A stretch of 64,000 bases of DNA. Source: Motilimonas sp. E26 (GTDB lineage Bacteria > Pseudomonadota > Gammaproteobacteria > Enterobacterales > CBDFNC01). Position 1 is the first letter of the stretch. The number at the start of each line of letters is the position of its first letter. The stretch is taken from NCBI RefSeq assembly GCF_021278025.1, contig NZ_JAIBHJ010000005.1, positions 124,001-188,000 of the forward strand, in the 5' to 3' direction. Positions 10,903-19,429 of this stretch are shown piece after piece. Made by a program: the position numbers and the translations under genes. The notes beneath the pieces are model-generated. The model was not told where the DNA came from. It did no database searches and was given only the letters and a program-made list of their open reading frames with translations.

Positions 10903-12348
10903 ATGCTAAACTATAAGCCGCTTTTTTTTATCACTGGATTGATATTATCTAAGCTTGCCTTGTTTATGTATATCCCTATGCTGCTGGCGTTATTTACCGC
11001 AGGCATCGGCACGCAAGAATTTTTCCTCTCCATAGTGTTAGGCCATACCGCCTCATTCTTACTGCTTCATTTCGGCCGCGTACAACACTTTCGTTTAGGT
11101 GTACGGGAAATGTTTTTGCTCACCACCTTAGTGTGGGTGGTAGGTAGCGCATTTGCTGCACTGCCCTTTATGCTGATTGAACACATAAGCTATACCGATG
11201 CCTATTTTGAAACCATGTCTGGGATCACAACCACTGGCAGTACTGTTCTTAGTGGTCTAGATACCATGCCTCATAGCGTACTAATCTGGCGCTCAATTCT
11301 ACAATGGCTTGGCGGTATTGGATTTATTGTAATGGGCGTGGCAATTTTGCCCTTTTTAAACGTGGGGGGGATGCGTTTATTCCAAACCGAGTCGTCCGAA
11401 TGGTCCGATAAAAGCACCCCCAAAACGCAGCAACTGGCATGGCAAATATTACAGGTTTATCTCGTACTCACTATTTGTTGTTACTTCGGTTACCTTGCCT
11501 CTGGTATGACCCAGTTTGAAGCAATTAATCACGCGATGACCACCCTCTCCACTGGCGGTTACTCCACATCTGACAGCTCTATGTCACATTTCAGTCCTGC
11601 TGCACACTGGAATGCCAGCTTATTTATGTTCTTGGGCGGCTTACCTTTTTTATTGCTCATCCATGCCTTTAAAAAACGCAGTACCAAGCACATTTATCGC
11701 GATGCTCAAATACTTGGCTTTGTTAAGCTAGTGCTCGTTAGCACCGTATTAATTACGTTATTTCTGTGGTGGCATAACACATTCACATTTGCAGACGCGG
11801 TGCGAATTAGTTTATTTAACGTTATCTCAGTGATCACGACCACTGGCTTTGGTTTGTCAGATTTCAGCGCCTGGGGGAACTTTTCTACACTTATCTTTTT
11901 CTTCTTGATGTTTGCCGGTGCTTGCTCTGGTTCAACTTCTGGTGGCATTAAAATATTCCGCTTCCAAATTGCCGCCACACTACTAAAAAAACAAACTCAA
12001 CAGCTACTACATCCACGCGGCGTATTCCCACAAAACTATAATAAACGCCGCGTTAATGACGCTATTATTCGCTCGTTAGTCGCATTCATCCTATCCTATT
12101 TCATCACTATCTTGGTCACGGCCGCAATATTGGCCGCTTTTGGCTCTGACGTTGTCGTCTCTTTAACGGGGGCTATCACTGCTGTGTCTAATGTTGGCCC
12201 AGGCTTAGGTGAACTGATTGGACCATCAGGCAACTTCGCTAGTTTACCTGATGGCTCAAAGTGGGCACTTAGTGTCGCTATGTTGATGGGAAGGCTCGAG
12301 ATTTTGACGGTTACCGTATTATTTTTTCCCGCATTTTGGCGAGGCTAG
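10903..12348 (+). CDS. trkH: Trk potassium uptake channel TrkH
   Basis: Integral membrane potassium-translocating subunit working with TrkA. 481 residues with many hydrophobic helices in the MPM fold. The four selectivity-filter segments are recognisable: ITTTGSTVLSGL, STGGYSTSDSS, VITTTGFGLSDF and VSNVGPGLGELIG. It is co-directional with trkA (20-base gap) and the phosphodiesterase (1-base gap), so these three are probably one transcript. Confidence 0.96.
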   Translation: MLNYKPLFFITGLILSKLALFMYIPMLLALFTAGIGTQEFFLSIVLGHTASFLLLHFGRVQHFRLGVREMFLLTTLVWVVGSAFAALPFMLIEHISYTDAYFETMSGITTTGSTVLSGLDTMPHSVLIWRSILQWLGGIGFIVMGVAILPFLNVGGMRLFQTESSEWSDKSTPKTQQLAWQILQVYLVLTICCYFGYLASGMTQFEAINHAMTTLSTGGYSTSDSSMSHFSPAAHWNASLFMFLGGLPFLLLIHAFKKRSTKHIYRDAQILGFVKLVLVSTVLITLFLWWHNTFTFADAVRISLFNVISVITTTGFGLSDFSAWGNFSTLIFFFLMFAGACSGSTSGGIKIFRFQIAATLLKKQTQQLLHPRGVFPQNYNKRRVNDAIIRSLVAFILSYFITILVTAAILAAFGSDVVVSLTGAITAVSNVGPGLGELIGPSGNFASLPDGSKWALSVAMLMGRLEILTVTVLFFPAFWRG

Positions 12349-12349
12349 T

Positions 12350-13078
12350 ATGAGCAATAACATCACTTTTCCCCCTTTAATTGGACACCGGGGAGTGAAA
12401 GAGCTAGCGCCAGAAAACACCTTCGCTGGGTTTGAACGCGCTGCTGAGTTGGGTTTAACTTGGATTGAAATTGACACAACGCTATGCGGATCAGGTGAAT
12501 GTGTCATCATGCACGATGACACATTGGACCGATGTAGCAACGGCAATGGCGCCTTAACAGACTTCAATTTTAAGCAATTACAACAGTTAGACGTTGGCAA
12601 CTGGTTTGCAGCTAGTTTTCAAGGAGAGCAGCTGCCAAGCCTGAGCCAAGCGCTGATTTACATTGATCGCTTAGGTTTAAATCTAAACCTGGAAATCAAA
12701 ACCTATCAACAATCTCCCAAACACATGGCTCAAGCGGTTTGCCACGCATTAAGCCAAGTGGAATTTAGCCACAGCCTAGTCATTAGTAGCTTTTGTCATG
12801 ACACCTTGGCAGAACTAAAGGCACTGCGCCCTGATGTGGCTATAGGCGTATTATTTGAAGACGTTCCCTCGGGCTGGCTTGGCATTATGCAACGCCTTAA
12901 TGCCGTGAGTTTACATTGTGATAGCGATTTAATTAACGAGGTACAAGCAAAGGCGATCACTGCAGCAGGCTACCCGTTGCTGTGCTACACAGTAAATAAC
13001 AAAAAACAAGCGCAGCGATTATGGCAAATGGGCGCCACAAGTATTTTCACCGACAATCCGCTTATTTTTAGTCAATAA
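12350..13078 (+). CDS. glycerophosphodiester phosphodiesterase
   Basis: Cytoplasmic GDPD that hydrolyses glycerophosphodiesters to glycerol-3-phosphate and an alcohol. 242 residues with no signal peptide, like UgpQ. Motifs: IGHRGVKELAPENTFAGF (catalytic His-Arg and Glu-Asn), WIEIDTTL (metal-binding Glu and Asp), MHDDTLDRCSNGNG (second catalytic His) and LNLEIK. It starts one base after the trkH stop with GAGG upstream, so it is translationally linked to trkH although unrelated in function. Confidence 0.93.
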   Translation: MSNNITFPPLIGHRGVKELAPENTFAGFERAAELGLTWIEIDTTLCGSGECVIMHDDTLDRCSNGNGALTDFNFKQLQQLDVGNWFAASFQGEQLPSLSQALIYIDRLGLNLNLEIKTYQQSPKHMAQAVCHALSQVEFSHSLVISSFCHDTLAELKALRPDVAIGVLFEDVPSGWLGIMQRLNAVSLHCDSDLINEVQAKAITAAGYPLLCYTVNNKKQAQRLWQMGATSIFTDNPLIFSQ

Positions 13079-13088
13079 CACCAAGCTG

Positions 13089-13106
13089 CTAACTAAGCTT
13101 AGTTAG
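13089..13106. repeat. perfect 18-bp palindrome
   Basis: CTAACTAAGCTTAGTTAG reads the same on both strands. It lies 10 bases after the phosphodiesterase stop. With no spacer it would form a poor hairpin, and no T-run follows, so it is more like a dimeric protein-binding site than a terminator. The role is not known. Confidence 0.45.
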
Positions 13107-13279
13107 AGTCGTAGCCATGATCGACATTGCTTACTTTGCTATAGAAAACAAAACATCATTAAACGGCAAGCCACGCCCTAGATGTAATAATATGACATGA
13201 AAAAAGGCTTATTAGGCCAAACTATGTTATAAGTTCAGTGAAGTAATATGCTGTACTAGCTTAAAAAAGATAATAAATA

Positions 13280-13471
13280 ATGAAACAAATATTAATAATT
13301 GGCTCTCTTATCGTCCTATTTAATCCTGTAAGTTTGCTTTATGGGCAGTGCTTTCTAGTCTCGCAACTACTGGGGGGGACAAAATCTCCTATCGACATAG
13401 TACGCACACCAGCACCCGAGCTACCACTGCAAGCTAAACTAGAAGCATTACAATCACTAGAGCGTGAATAA
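13280..13471 (+). CDS. small secreted or membrane protein, unknown
   Basis: A possible 63-residue protein. The first 22 residues (MKQILIIGSLIVLFNPVSLLYG) look like a signal peptide or single membrane anchor; the rest is short and ends in a charged helix (LQAKLEALQSLERE). The cysteine after the hydrophobic stretch is preceded by Gln, so it does not fit a lipobox. There is no strong ribosome site, though an AT-rich promoter-like stretch lies upstream. I do not recognise a family. It is flanked by about 200-base gaps and is probably monocistronic if real. Confidence 0.5.
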   Translation: MKQILIIGSLIVLFNPVSLLYGQCFLVSQLLGGTKSPIDIVRTPAPELPLQAKLEALQSLERE

Positions 13472-13657
13472 GCGGCTACACTTTGGTTCCGTTTGTGCCG
13501 CCCTTAAGCATAACTAGCCTCAGTTTTACTTAAGCCAATTACGAGCGGATACCGTATATTTTACCGCAAAGCTTAGAGGGATATATTTACCGCGTTTTTG
13601 CAGAAAAATGTACTGTTTTGCTCATCAAGCACCTGGGTTAACTACGTCAAAACCGGC

Positions 13658-15046
13658 TTATTCAGACACCTTAAATAATGGCGTTCTTGCTGCCATTACA
13701 CCTTCCTCCCCCGCCTCAGCAAGTAACTGAGAAGGTAGCGATTTATTAACTTCAGCGCCTAGACTCTTTAACTGCTCCGCTTGTTGCACGACATTTCCTC
13801 GCCCTTGAGAAAAACGCTTAAACGAACGCTGATAAGAAACTTGCGCCTTATCAATAGATGCCCCAACTTCAAGTAAATCTTCACTGAATAGCCTAAGTTT
13901 TTCATATAGCTTACCGGCTTTTTGCGCAATGAGCTGAGAGTTGTCCTCTTGCCTTTGGTAACGCCAAAGGTTCTCTATGGTGCGCAGCGCGATCATTAGA
14001 TTAGCCGGACTGGCGAGCAAAATATTATTGTCTAATGCCGTTTTAACTAAACTCGGGTCTTCTTGCACAGCCAGTAAAAAAGCGGGTTCAACGGCAATAA
14101 ATAACAGCACATAATCTAATGTCCTGACCCCTTTAAGCTTATGATAATCCTTTTGCCCAAGCCCCTTGATATGTGACCGTACCGATTGTACATGTTCGCT
14201 CAATGCCTGCTTCTTAGCTATTTCTGAATCGGCATTAAAAAAGCGTTCATAAGCCGTTAAGGAGACTTTCGAGTCCACGACTATATCTTTACCTTTTGGC
14301 AAATGGACAATGACATCAGGTTGATAGCGACGCCCATATTCATTTTTTAAACTTTGTTGCACATGGTACTCATGGCCTTCTCGCAAACCTGAGTCTTCTA
14401 AAATACGTTGTAAGATAACTTCGCCCCAGTTACCTTGCTGTTTGTTGTCCCCTTTTAATGCCTGCGTTAAGTTGGCAGCTTCTTCGACCATGCGCTGGTT
14501 AAGGTTAGCCAATTTCTCCACTTCAACTTTTAGGCTAAAGCGTTCTTTGGCTTCGTTATTGTAGGTTTCGGTTACTTGAGATTTAAAACCAGCCAATTGC
14601 TGCTGTAAAGGGTTAAGCAACAGCTCCAAGCTGTCTCTATTTAATGATTTAAACTTCGCCGTTTCTTCGGCATAAATACGCTGCGATAAACGTTCAAATT
14701 GCTCGGTTAACTTTTGCTCCGATAACGCTTGTTGAGCAAGCCGCTCTTCACCTCGCTGGCGCTCGTTATGTAACTGCACCTGCGCCTCACGATAACGTGT
14801 TGTCAGCTTGGTAATATGTTCTTGTTGTAAATCATTTTTAACTTGCAGCTCTTTAAGAGCTAATTGCAACTCTGATTTATCGTTACCGATATCTTCTAAA
14901 CGTTGCGCCAAAAGAGCGTTTTCAGTACTTAGTTGGGTACAAGCCTGTTGATGGCGCTGATTTAACACTATGACCACAATAAAACCGATTAACCCTGAGA
15001 TAACCAGCGTGAGCAACGGGTAAAAAATATGTGACTCTAAAACCAT
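13658..15046 (-). CDS. rmuC: DNA recombination protein RmuC
   Basis: RmuC family protein, linked to limiting inverted-repeat recombination. 462 residues: an N-terminal membrane helix (about residues 8-28), a long coiled coil (about 35-140), then the nuclease-like RmuC domain with NWGEVILQRILEDSGLREG, DSKVSLTAYERF and VEPAFLLAVQEDPSL. The start ATG shares bases with the stop of the upstream 77-residue membrane protein gene (TAATG), so it is co-transcribed with the two small membrane genes before it. Confidence 0.94.
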   Translation of the reverse strand: MVLESHIFYPLLTLVISGLIGFIVVIVLNQRHQQACTQLSTENALLAQRLEDIGNDKSELQLALKELQVKNDLQQEHITKLTTRYREAQVQLHNERQRGEERLAQQALSEQKLTEQFERLSQRIYAEETAKFKSLNRDSLELLLNPLQQQLAGFKSQVTETYNNEAKERFSLKVEVEKLANLNQRMVEEAANLTQALKGDNKQQGNWGEVILQRILEDSGLREGHEYHVQQSLKNEYGRRYQPDVIVHLPKGKDIVVDSKVSLTAYERFFNADSEIAKKQALSEHVQSVRSHIKGLGQKDYHKLKGVRTLDYVLLFIAVEPAFLLAVQEDPSLVKTALDNNILLASPANLMIALRTIENLWRYQRQEDNSQLIAQKAGKLYEKLRLFSEDLLEVGASIDKAQVSYQRSFKRFSQGRGNVVQQAEQLKSLGAEVNKSLPSQLLAEAGEEGVMAARTPLFKVSE

Positions 15047-15279
15047 TATCGTCTCCGGCTTAATAAGCGCAGCACTTTGGGGTTAAGCCACCACCAAACG
15101 AGGATCAGTACAAAATACAACGCAAATATAATCATCTTGTGAATATTTGTCCCTGCATCCAGCTGAACAAAACTTAAGCCCGTCCCTTTTAAATAGCCCC
15201 AAACTAATAATGGAAATGCAGCCAGAATAAGTAACTTCCAAATGACCCTTAACACGGGTAAACGATATTCAATGTCCAT
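15046..15279 (-). CDS. small membrane protein, unknown
   Basis: A 77-residue protein starting MDIEYRLPVLRV, chosen because GGGAGC lies a few bases upstream of ATG 15279. It has two predicted membrane helices (about residues 13-31 and 43-62) and ends with arginines (LLSRRR), suggesting a cytoplasmic C-terminus. It overlaps the 3-prime end of the SirB2-like gene and the 5-prime end of rmuC, so the three form one translationally coupled unit. I do not recognise the family. Confidence 0.75.
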   Translation of the reverse strand: MDIEYRLPVLRVIWKLLILAAFPLLVWGYLKGTGLSFVQLDAGTNIHKMIIFALYFVLILVWWWLNPKVLRLLSRRR

Positions 15280-15664
15280 AAAGCTCCCACCAAGAGTAGA
15301 CAGATTTTGATATAGCAACCCCGGCTATGTAGATATAAATTCCAGTCGCACCAGCTGCAGCCAGTAAACAAGCCGCTCTGGAACTGGTCACTTTTAAGCA
15401 ATAGCTCGCAACGCCGATGTATGCCAGTAAAGCCGCTAGCTTTACCTGCAACCATGGTAACTGCCAAGGCCATGAAGTAAGTAAATAGCACATCCATATC
15501 CCAGCCACCAATAGTAAGGAATCGTTAACATGAGGAAGGACCCTTAGCCACTTAGACTGCAACCATTTACGGTGAGTCAGCCGCAATATCACGCGCAGCC
15601 AAAACAGTAACAGACTAAAAACGGCTAAAAATTGATGCCATTGTTTAACATATACATAATCCAT
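15269..15664 (-). CDS. SirB2 family membrane protein
   Basis: A 131-residue integral membrane protein with four hydrophobic helices and the SirB2-like opening YVKQWHQFLAVFSLLLFWLR, followed by a PHVNDSLLL turn typical of the family. I start it at ATG 15664 (MDYVYVKQW) because SirB2 proteins begin there; a longer frame would add 17 unlikely residues. The function of SirB2 proteins is not established. It is first in the SirB2-small membrane protein-rmuC unit, with 10 bases of overlap to the next gene. Confidence 0.75.
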   Translation of the reverse strand: MDYVYVKQWHQFLAVFSLLLFWLRVILRLTHRKWLQSKWLRVLPHVNDSLLLVAGIWMCYLLTSWPWQLPWLQVKLAALLAYIGVASYCLKVTSSRAACLLAAAGATGIYIYIAGVAISKSVYSWWELYGH

Positions 15665-15838
15665 GATTGCTAACTTAACACTCCAGCTAGGCGAAGCCTG
15701 CGACACTCCATCCACGTTTCCCCATTTGATTTATTGCCGTGATTTAACTGGAAAATATATTTTATCCAATGTTTTTGTGGCCATGCTCAGGTAGAATACA
15801 CACGTCCGGTTGCTATAGGAAATTCTCAAGGAAGAATT

Positions 15839-16048
15839 ATGTTTAAGGTATTGTTCGTTTACCCACTTGTCGCCTTTATTTTACTGTGGATTTGCAGTGA
15901 TACAAAAATCGGTGCATCTCTATACAAGTTTGAAGATAACTATGTAGAAATCCATTTTCCACGTCAGGAATGGTCAGAAGAATATCTTTTAGAATTCGTT
16001 TGGAACGCCCAAGAAATTCACGAAGATGTAAAACAAATCAATAAGTAG
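15839..16048 (+). CDS. small membrane-anchored protein, unknown
   Basis: A 69-residue protein with one N-terminal hydrophobic segment (about residues 5-21, VLFVYPLVAFILLWIC) and a charged soluble tail (EIHFPRQEWSEEYLLEFVW and a Lys/Glu-rich end). The ribosome site AAGGAAG is 5 bases before ATG, supporting real translation. It is divergent from the SirB2-like gene and followed 24 bases later by another small membrane protein. I do not recognise the family. Confidence 0.65.
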   Translation: MFKVLFVYPLVAFILLWICSDTKIGASLYKFEDNYVEIHFPRQEWSEEYLLEFVWNAQEIHEDVKQINK

Positions 16049-16072
16049 CCCTCTATATAGAACGTAAATAAG

Positions 16073-16237
16073 ATGAAAAGCTTTGTCGTTTTGTGTCTAT
16101 TTTTATTTACGCTTATGCCTGCAGGGTTTTACTTTGCTAATGCACTTCACCTATTGCTCAATATCGGACCTTGGATAGCCGCCGCCTCTATTGCTTTATG
16201 GCTTTTTTATGACCTTTATTCAGGGTCTAAACAATAA
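16073..16237 (+). CDS. 54-residue membrane protein, unknown
   Basis: A short open frame beginning MKSFVVLCLFLFTLMPAG and ending LYDLYSGSKQ-like text (ALWLFYDLYSGSKQ). It is almost wholly hydrophobic, with two helices (about residues 3-22 and 29-48) separated by a short loop. It starts 24 bases after the 69-residue membrane protein, so the two may be a small bicistronic unit. The ribosome site is weak (AATAAG). Composition and position argue for a real small protein, but no family is recognised. Confidence 0.55.
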   Translation: MKSFVVLCLFLFTLMPAGFYFANALHLLLNIGPWIAAASIALWLFYDLYSGSKQ

Positions 16238-16437
16238 AGTTATCTATTTCCATTTATCTGCATCAGTTACCAACTATCTGAGTAGCTTTACTTTCTGTCG
16301 CATTGGCATAGTCAGCCAAATCATTTGCTATATATTAATCTTAGTTTTTTTGAAAACTGTCTAAAACAAACTTTGTGCGCCTACACACTCTTAATTACGA
16401 AGCTCCCTGCATGCGTTGAGTGACTTAATAGGCATAT

Positions 16438-16479
16438 GCCATCACTAGTTAAGGCCCATACTAGTGATGGCTTTTTTTT
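16438..16479 (+). terminator. rho-independent terminator
   Basis: GCCATCACTAGT (16438-16449) pairs perfectly with ACTAGTGATGGC (16460-16471), a 12-bp stem with a 10-base loop, followed by eight T. This is a textbook plus-strand terminator. It lies 200 bases after the 54-residue gene and 70 before the histidine kinase. Apart from this element I see no gene in 16238-16549. The distance leaves room for an untranslated 3-prime tail or a small RNA ending here. Confidence 0.92.
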
Positions 16480-16549
16480 AAGATAGTTTTACGAAATAAC
16501 ATCATGATAACAAATCATCAGTAAGCATTGATTCAGGGCAACTTAAGCT

Positions 16550-17614
16550 ATGTCACAATTTTCTCATACATCTGCTGCCAGCTTAAAGCTACTGTTGCAA
16601 AGAACAGGGCTTGCCATGCTTATATTCTCATTGATTGGACTCTCTGGTTCTATTTTTAACGTTATCTCAACTCCTATTTGGACCAGTTTGCTAATTTCCA
16701 ATGCCGTGGGACTAATAGTCATTATTCCGTTGTTTTGGTTACCATCACGTAAAGGGAACGGTTTGCGGATCAGTCGAATAGCACTTCCTTGGTTACTCTG
16801 TTTACCTTTTGGCATCATCATAGGATTTTGGGTCCATCATCTCGCCTATAGCGACGGTCTAAACATTGCTATCTTTGCTAGCATCAAAGTCTTCATCGCC
16901 GCCACACTATTTAGCTTGGTCATAGCTTGGTATTTTTATGCCAGAGAGTCTTCATTTAAAATTAAAGAGCAACTGAAACAAGCCCAGTTAGATAAGTCAC
17001 AACATGAAAAAGAACTGATCCTCAGTCAGCTTCAGCTACTACAAAGCCAAGTAGAGCCGCACTTTTTGTTTAATACCTTGGCCAATTTGCAAGCAGTGAT
17101 CCCATCCGATCCCGATAAAGCCCTCGAACTACTTAATTTGCTCACAAAATTACTCAGACAAAGTCTCACTGGGTCACGAAAAAAATTAGTTAGCCTCAAA
17201 GATGAGCTTAACTTTATCAGTGCTTATCTATCTATTCATAAAATTCGCCTAGGCGAACGGTTAGACTACCATATCGCGGTTAATCCAAAACTGGATGACG
17301 AGTTGCTCATTCCACCGCTACTACTACAGCCTTGGATCGAAAATGCTATTATTTACGGCATTGAACCCGCCTTAGAAGGCGGTACAATTGATATAGAAAT
17401 AACAGGTCTGTGTGAAAACAATCAGCTCCACAAGTTGAAAGTAATTATTAGCGATAATGGCGCAGCAGGTCGATGTGAGCGTTTATCTGGGCTGAGTATC
17501 CATAACACTAAACAACGACTATTAAGCCTATTCGATGGCAATAGTGCGTTACATTTTCAAGAGCTTTCGCAAGGTGGGTTTAAATTAGAAATGGAAATAC
17601 CTTATGCACAATGA
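16550..17614 (+). CDS. LytS-type membrane sensor histidine kinase
   Basis: 354-residue sensor kinase of the LytS/YpdA/AlgZ class. Four membrane helices (about residues 17-130) and a short coiled coil lead to the His_kinase domain, with the phosphorylated histidine in SQVEPHFLFNTL (His171). The ATPase part has LLLQPWIENAIIYGIEP and GLSIHNTKQRLL. There is no separate ligand-binding domain, so the membrane region is the probable sensor. It overlaps the response-regulator gene by 11 bases, so they form a two-component pair. The signal is unknown. Confidence 0.92.
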   Translation: MSQFSHTSAASLKLLLQRTGLAMLIFSLIGLSGSIFNVISTPIWTSLLISNAVGLIVIIPLFWLPSRKGNGLRISRIALPWLLCLPFGIIIGFWVHHLAYSDGLNIAIFASIKVFIAATLFSLVIAWYFYARESSFKIKEQLKQAQLDKSQHEKELILSQLQLLQSQVEPHFLFNTLANLQAVIPSDPDKALELLNLLTKLLRQSLTGSRKKLVSLKDELNFISAYLSIHKIRLGERLDYHIAVNPKLDDELLIPPLLLQPWIENAIIYGIEPALEGGTIDIEITGLCENNQLHKLKVIISDNGAAGRCERLSGLSIHNTKQRLLSLFDGNSALHFQELSQGGFKLEMEIPYAQ

Positions 17615-18380
17615 AATCACTGCATTAATTGTTGATGATGAGCCACTACTTCGTATTTACCTTGATAAACTACTTGGGGATAATTGGCCAGAGCTGAGCA
17701 TTGTTGGCAGTGCTGGTGACGGCAACAAAGCCCTCGAAATGGTCGAAGAACTCAACCCTGATATTATTTTTCTCGATATTCGTATGCCGGGAATAGATGG
17801 CATCGAAGTCGCGCGCAGATTAAGCCAACAACCAAATTCACCTTTGATCGTGTTCACTACGGCTTATGATCAGTATGCTGTAGAAGCATTTGAGCATGAA
17901 GCGGTTGATTACCTACTCAAGCCCATCTCGGAAGATCGTCTGGTTCGTTCAATTGAAAAAGTCAAATTGCGCTTGCAGTCAAAGCAAAACGACCCCGAGC
18001 CTGAAAAAGAGAACCTTAACAAACTGATTGCAAAGTTAAGTAACCCAAACGGCAATTATCTTGAGTGGCTTAAGGCAAGTCGTAAAGATAATATTCACAT
18101 CATCGCCATTGCCGATGTGCTTTGCTTCCATGCCGAGGACAAATACACTACTGCCATTACCCATGAAGGTGAGTTTGTCATTCGCACCCCAATCAAGGAT
18201 TTAGCTCAACAGCTGGACCCGCAAAACTTCTGGCAAGTGCATCGCAGCAGTATCGTTAATGTATCGGCCATCAAGCATGTTAATAAAGATATTACAGGTA
18301 AGATGGTGGTACATCTAAACAACGTGAAGCGTCCTGTTGCTGTCAGTCGTAGCTTCCAAACCTTATTTAAACAAATGTGA
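17604..18380 (+). CDS. LytTR-type response regulator
   Basis: 258-residue partner of the LytS-type kinase. The receiver domain (about residues 5-120) has the acidic pair in IVDDEPLL (Asp11, Asp12), the phosphoacceptor in IIFLDIRMPG (Asp58), the TTAYDQYAVEAFEHEAVDYLLKP-type switch region with Thr and Lys, and a linker. The C-terminal LytTR DNA-binding domain (about 150-257) contains FWQVHRSSIVNVSAI and VAVSRSF. It ends 9 bases from the convergent LysR gene. Targets are unknown; LytTR sites are not obvious nearby. Confidence 0.93.
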   Translation: MHNEITALIVDDEPLLRIYLDKLLGDNWPELSIVGSAGDGNKALEMVEELNPDIIFLDIRMPGIDGIEVARRLSQQPNSPLIVFTTAYDQYAVEAFEHEAVDYLLKPISEDRLVRSIEKVKLRLQSKQNDPEPEKENLNKLIAKLSNPNGNYLEWLKASRKDNIHIIAIADVLCFHAEDKYTTAITHEGEFVIRTPIKDLAQQLDPQNFWQVHRSSIVNVSAIKHVNKDITGKMVVHLNNVKRPVAVSRSFQTLFKQM

Positions 18381-18389
18381 TTTGTTGCT

Positions 18390-19310
18390 CTAACGCACGC
18401 TACGCATTAATGGCTGCAATGACTCATGATTGCTGAAATGTTGGCTGAAGAAGTCTAAAAAGCTGGTGATCTTATTCGCCAGCTGGCGCCGACTTGAATA
18501 AACACCGTAAACTTTAATTGGCTCTAATGGATAATCAGCCAACACTCTGCGCAGTTCGCCAGATTGCAGTTCTTCATGGCAAACGGATTCTGTTAGCATT
18601 GCAATACCCACGCCCGCTTTTGTCATTTGCTTCAACACTGTATTACTGTTTACTCGCACTTTACGTTCAAACTGCACCATGGTTTTTTCTGCGCCAACGC
18701 CGATTGGCCAAATCGCCGATGAGCGTGGCGTTCCTAATAGCAGCCCTTGATGGCTGGCTAACTCTGTGGGTGTCGCAGGAGCGCCATGGGCTTTCAAATA
18801 TTTGGCACTGGCCACTAACACTGGCTGCCGTTCAACTAATAACCGAGCAATTAAGTCAGACGCATCTAACGGACCATATTTGATAGCGATATCATAACCC
18901 TCACCAATTAGGCTTACTTCCGCATCAATAAACTGAATATCTAAATCAACTTTGGGGTATTTGCGCAAAAAGCCACTGCATAAGGTCGCAATGGCATCTT
19001 GATGAAACGACACCGGCAGTGCGATGCGCAACATGCCACTGATATCTTGATGAGTATTTTCTATCGTAGCTAAGGCTTCTTCCATCTCTTGGACAATATT
19101 GGCGCAATGCTGATAATAAAGCGCACCAACATGAGTAAGACTCAAACCGCGCGTGTTACGCTGCAACAACCGAACACCTAACGTTTCTTCTAATTGAGAA
19201 ATTTTTCGGCTAATAGTCGACTTAGGTAATCCCGTTAAGCGCGACGCTTGAGAATACCCTTTTGCTTCAACTACCTTGGCAAAAATTGCCATACCATTCA
19301 GATCTGTCAC
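18390..19310 (-). CDS. LysR family transcriptional regulator
   Basis: 306-residue LysR-type regulator: an N-terminal winged HTH (AIFAKVVEAKGYSQASRLTGLPKSTISRKI region, about residues 8-38, with LEETLGVRLLQRNTRGLSLT) and a periplasmic-binding-like effector domain (about 90-295). It is most like the family whose HTH is followed by a VGALYYQHC helix. It is divergent from the carboxylase-like gene, with a good inverted repeat in the shared 119-base gap, so it probably regulates that gene and itself. The effector is not predictable. Confidence 0.93.
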   Translation of the reverse strand: MTDLNGMAIFAKVVEAKGYSQASRLTGLPKSTISRKISQLEETLGVRLLQRNTRGLSLTHVGALYYQHCANIVQEMEEALATIENTHQDISGMLRIALPVSFHQDAIATLCSGFLRKYPKVDLDIQFIDAEVSLIGEGYDIAIKYGPLDASDLIARLLVERQPVLVASAKYLKAHGAPATPTELASHQGLLLGTPRSSAIWPIGVGAEKTMVQFERKVRVNSNTVLKQMTKAGVGIAMLTESVCHEELQSGELRRVLADYPLEPIKVYGVYSSRRQLANKITSFLDFFSQHFSNHESLQPLMRSVR

Positions 19311-19322
19311 ACTTTTCCTTGC

Positions 19323-19340
19323 TGTTCCATATTTGGAACA
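19323..19340. promoter_or_regulatory. candidate LysR operator
   Basis: TGTTCCATATTTGGAACA is a perfect 7-4-7 inverted repeat containing a T-N11-A core, the classical LysR box. It lies 12 bases before the LysR start codon and about 90 before the carboxylase-like gene, where autoregulation and divergent control would be expected. Binding is inferred from position and symmetry. Confidence 0.65.
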
Positions 19341-19429
19341 TGCTGTTTAATAGCAAACCATAGTAACACATTTAACTTTGATGTAGATTATGCCACCTAT
19401 ATACGTATATGAAAAAATAAGGATAATGT

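Noticed and set aside
13089-13106. Palindrome after the phosphodiesterase gene considered as a terminator
   Set aside because: It has no loop bases and no T-run, so a stable terminator hairpin is unlikely.
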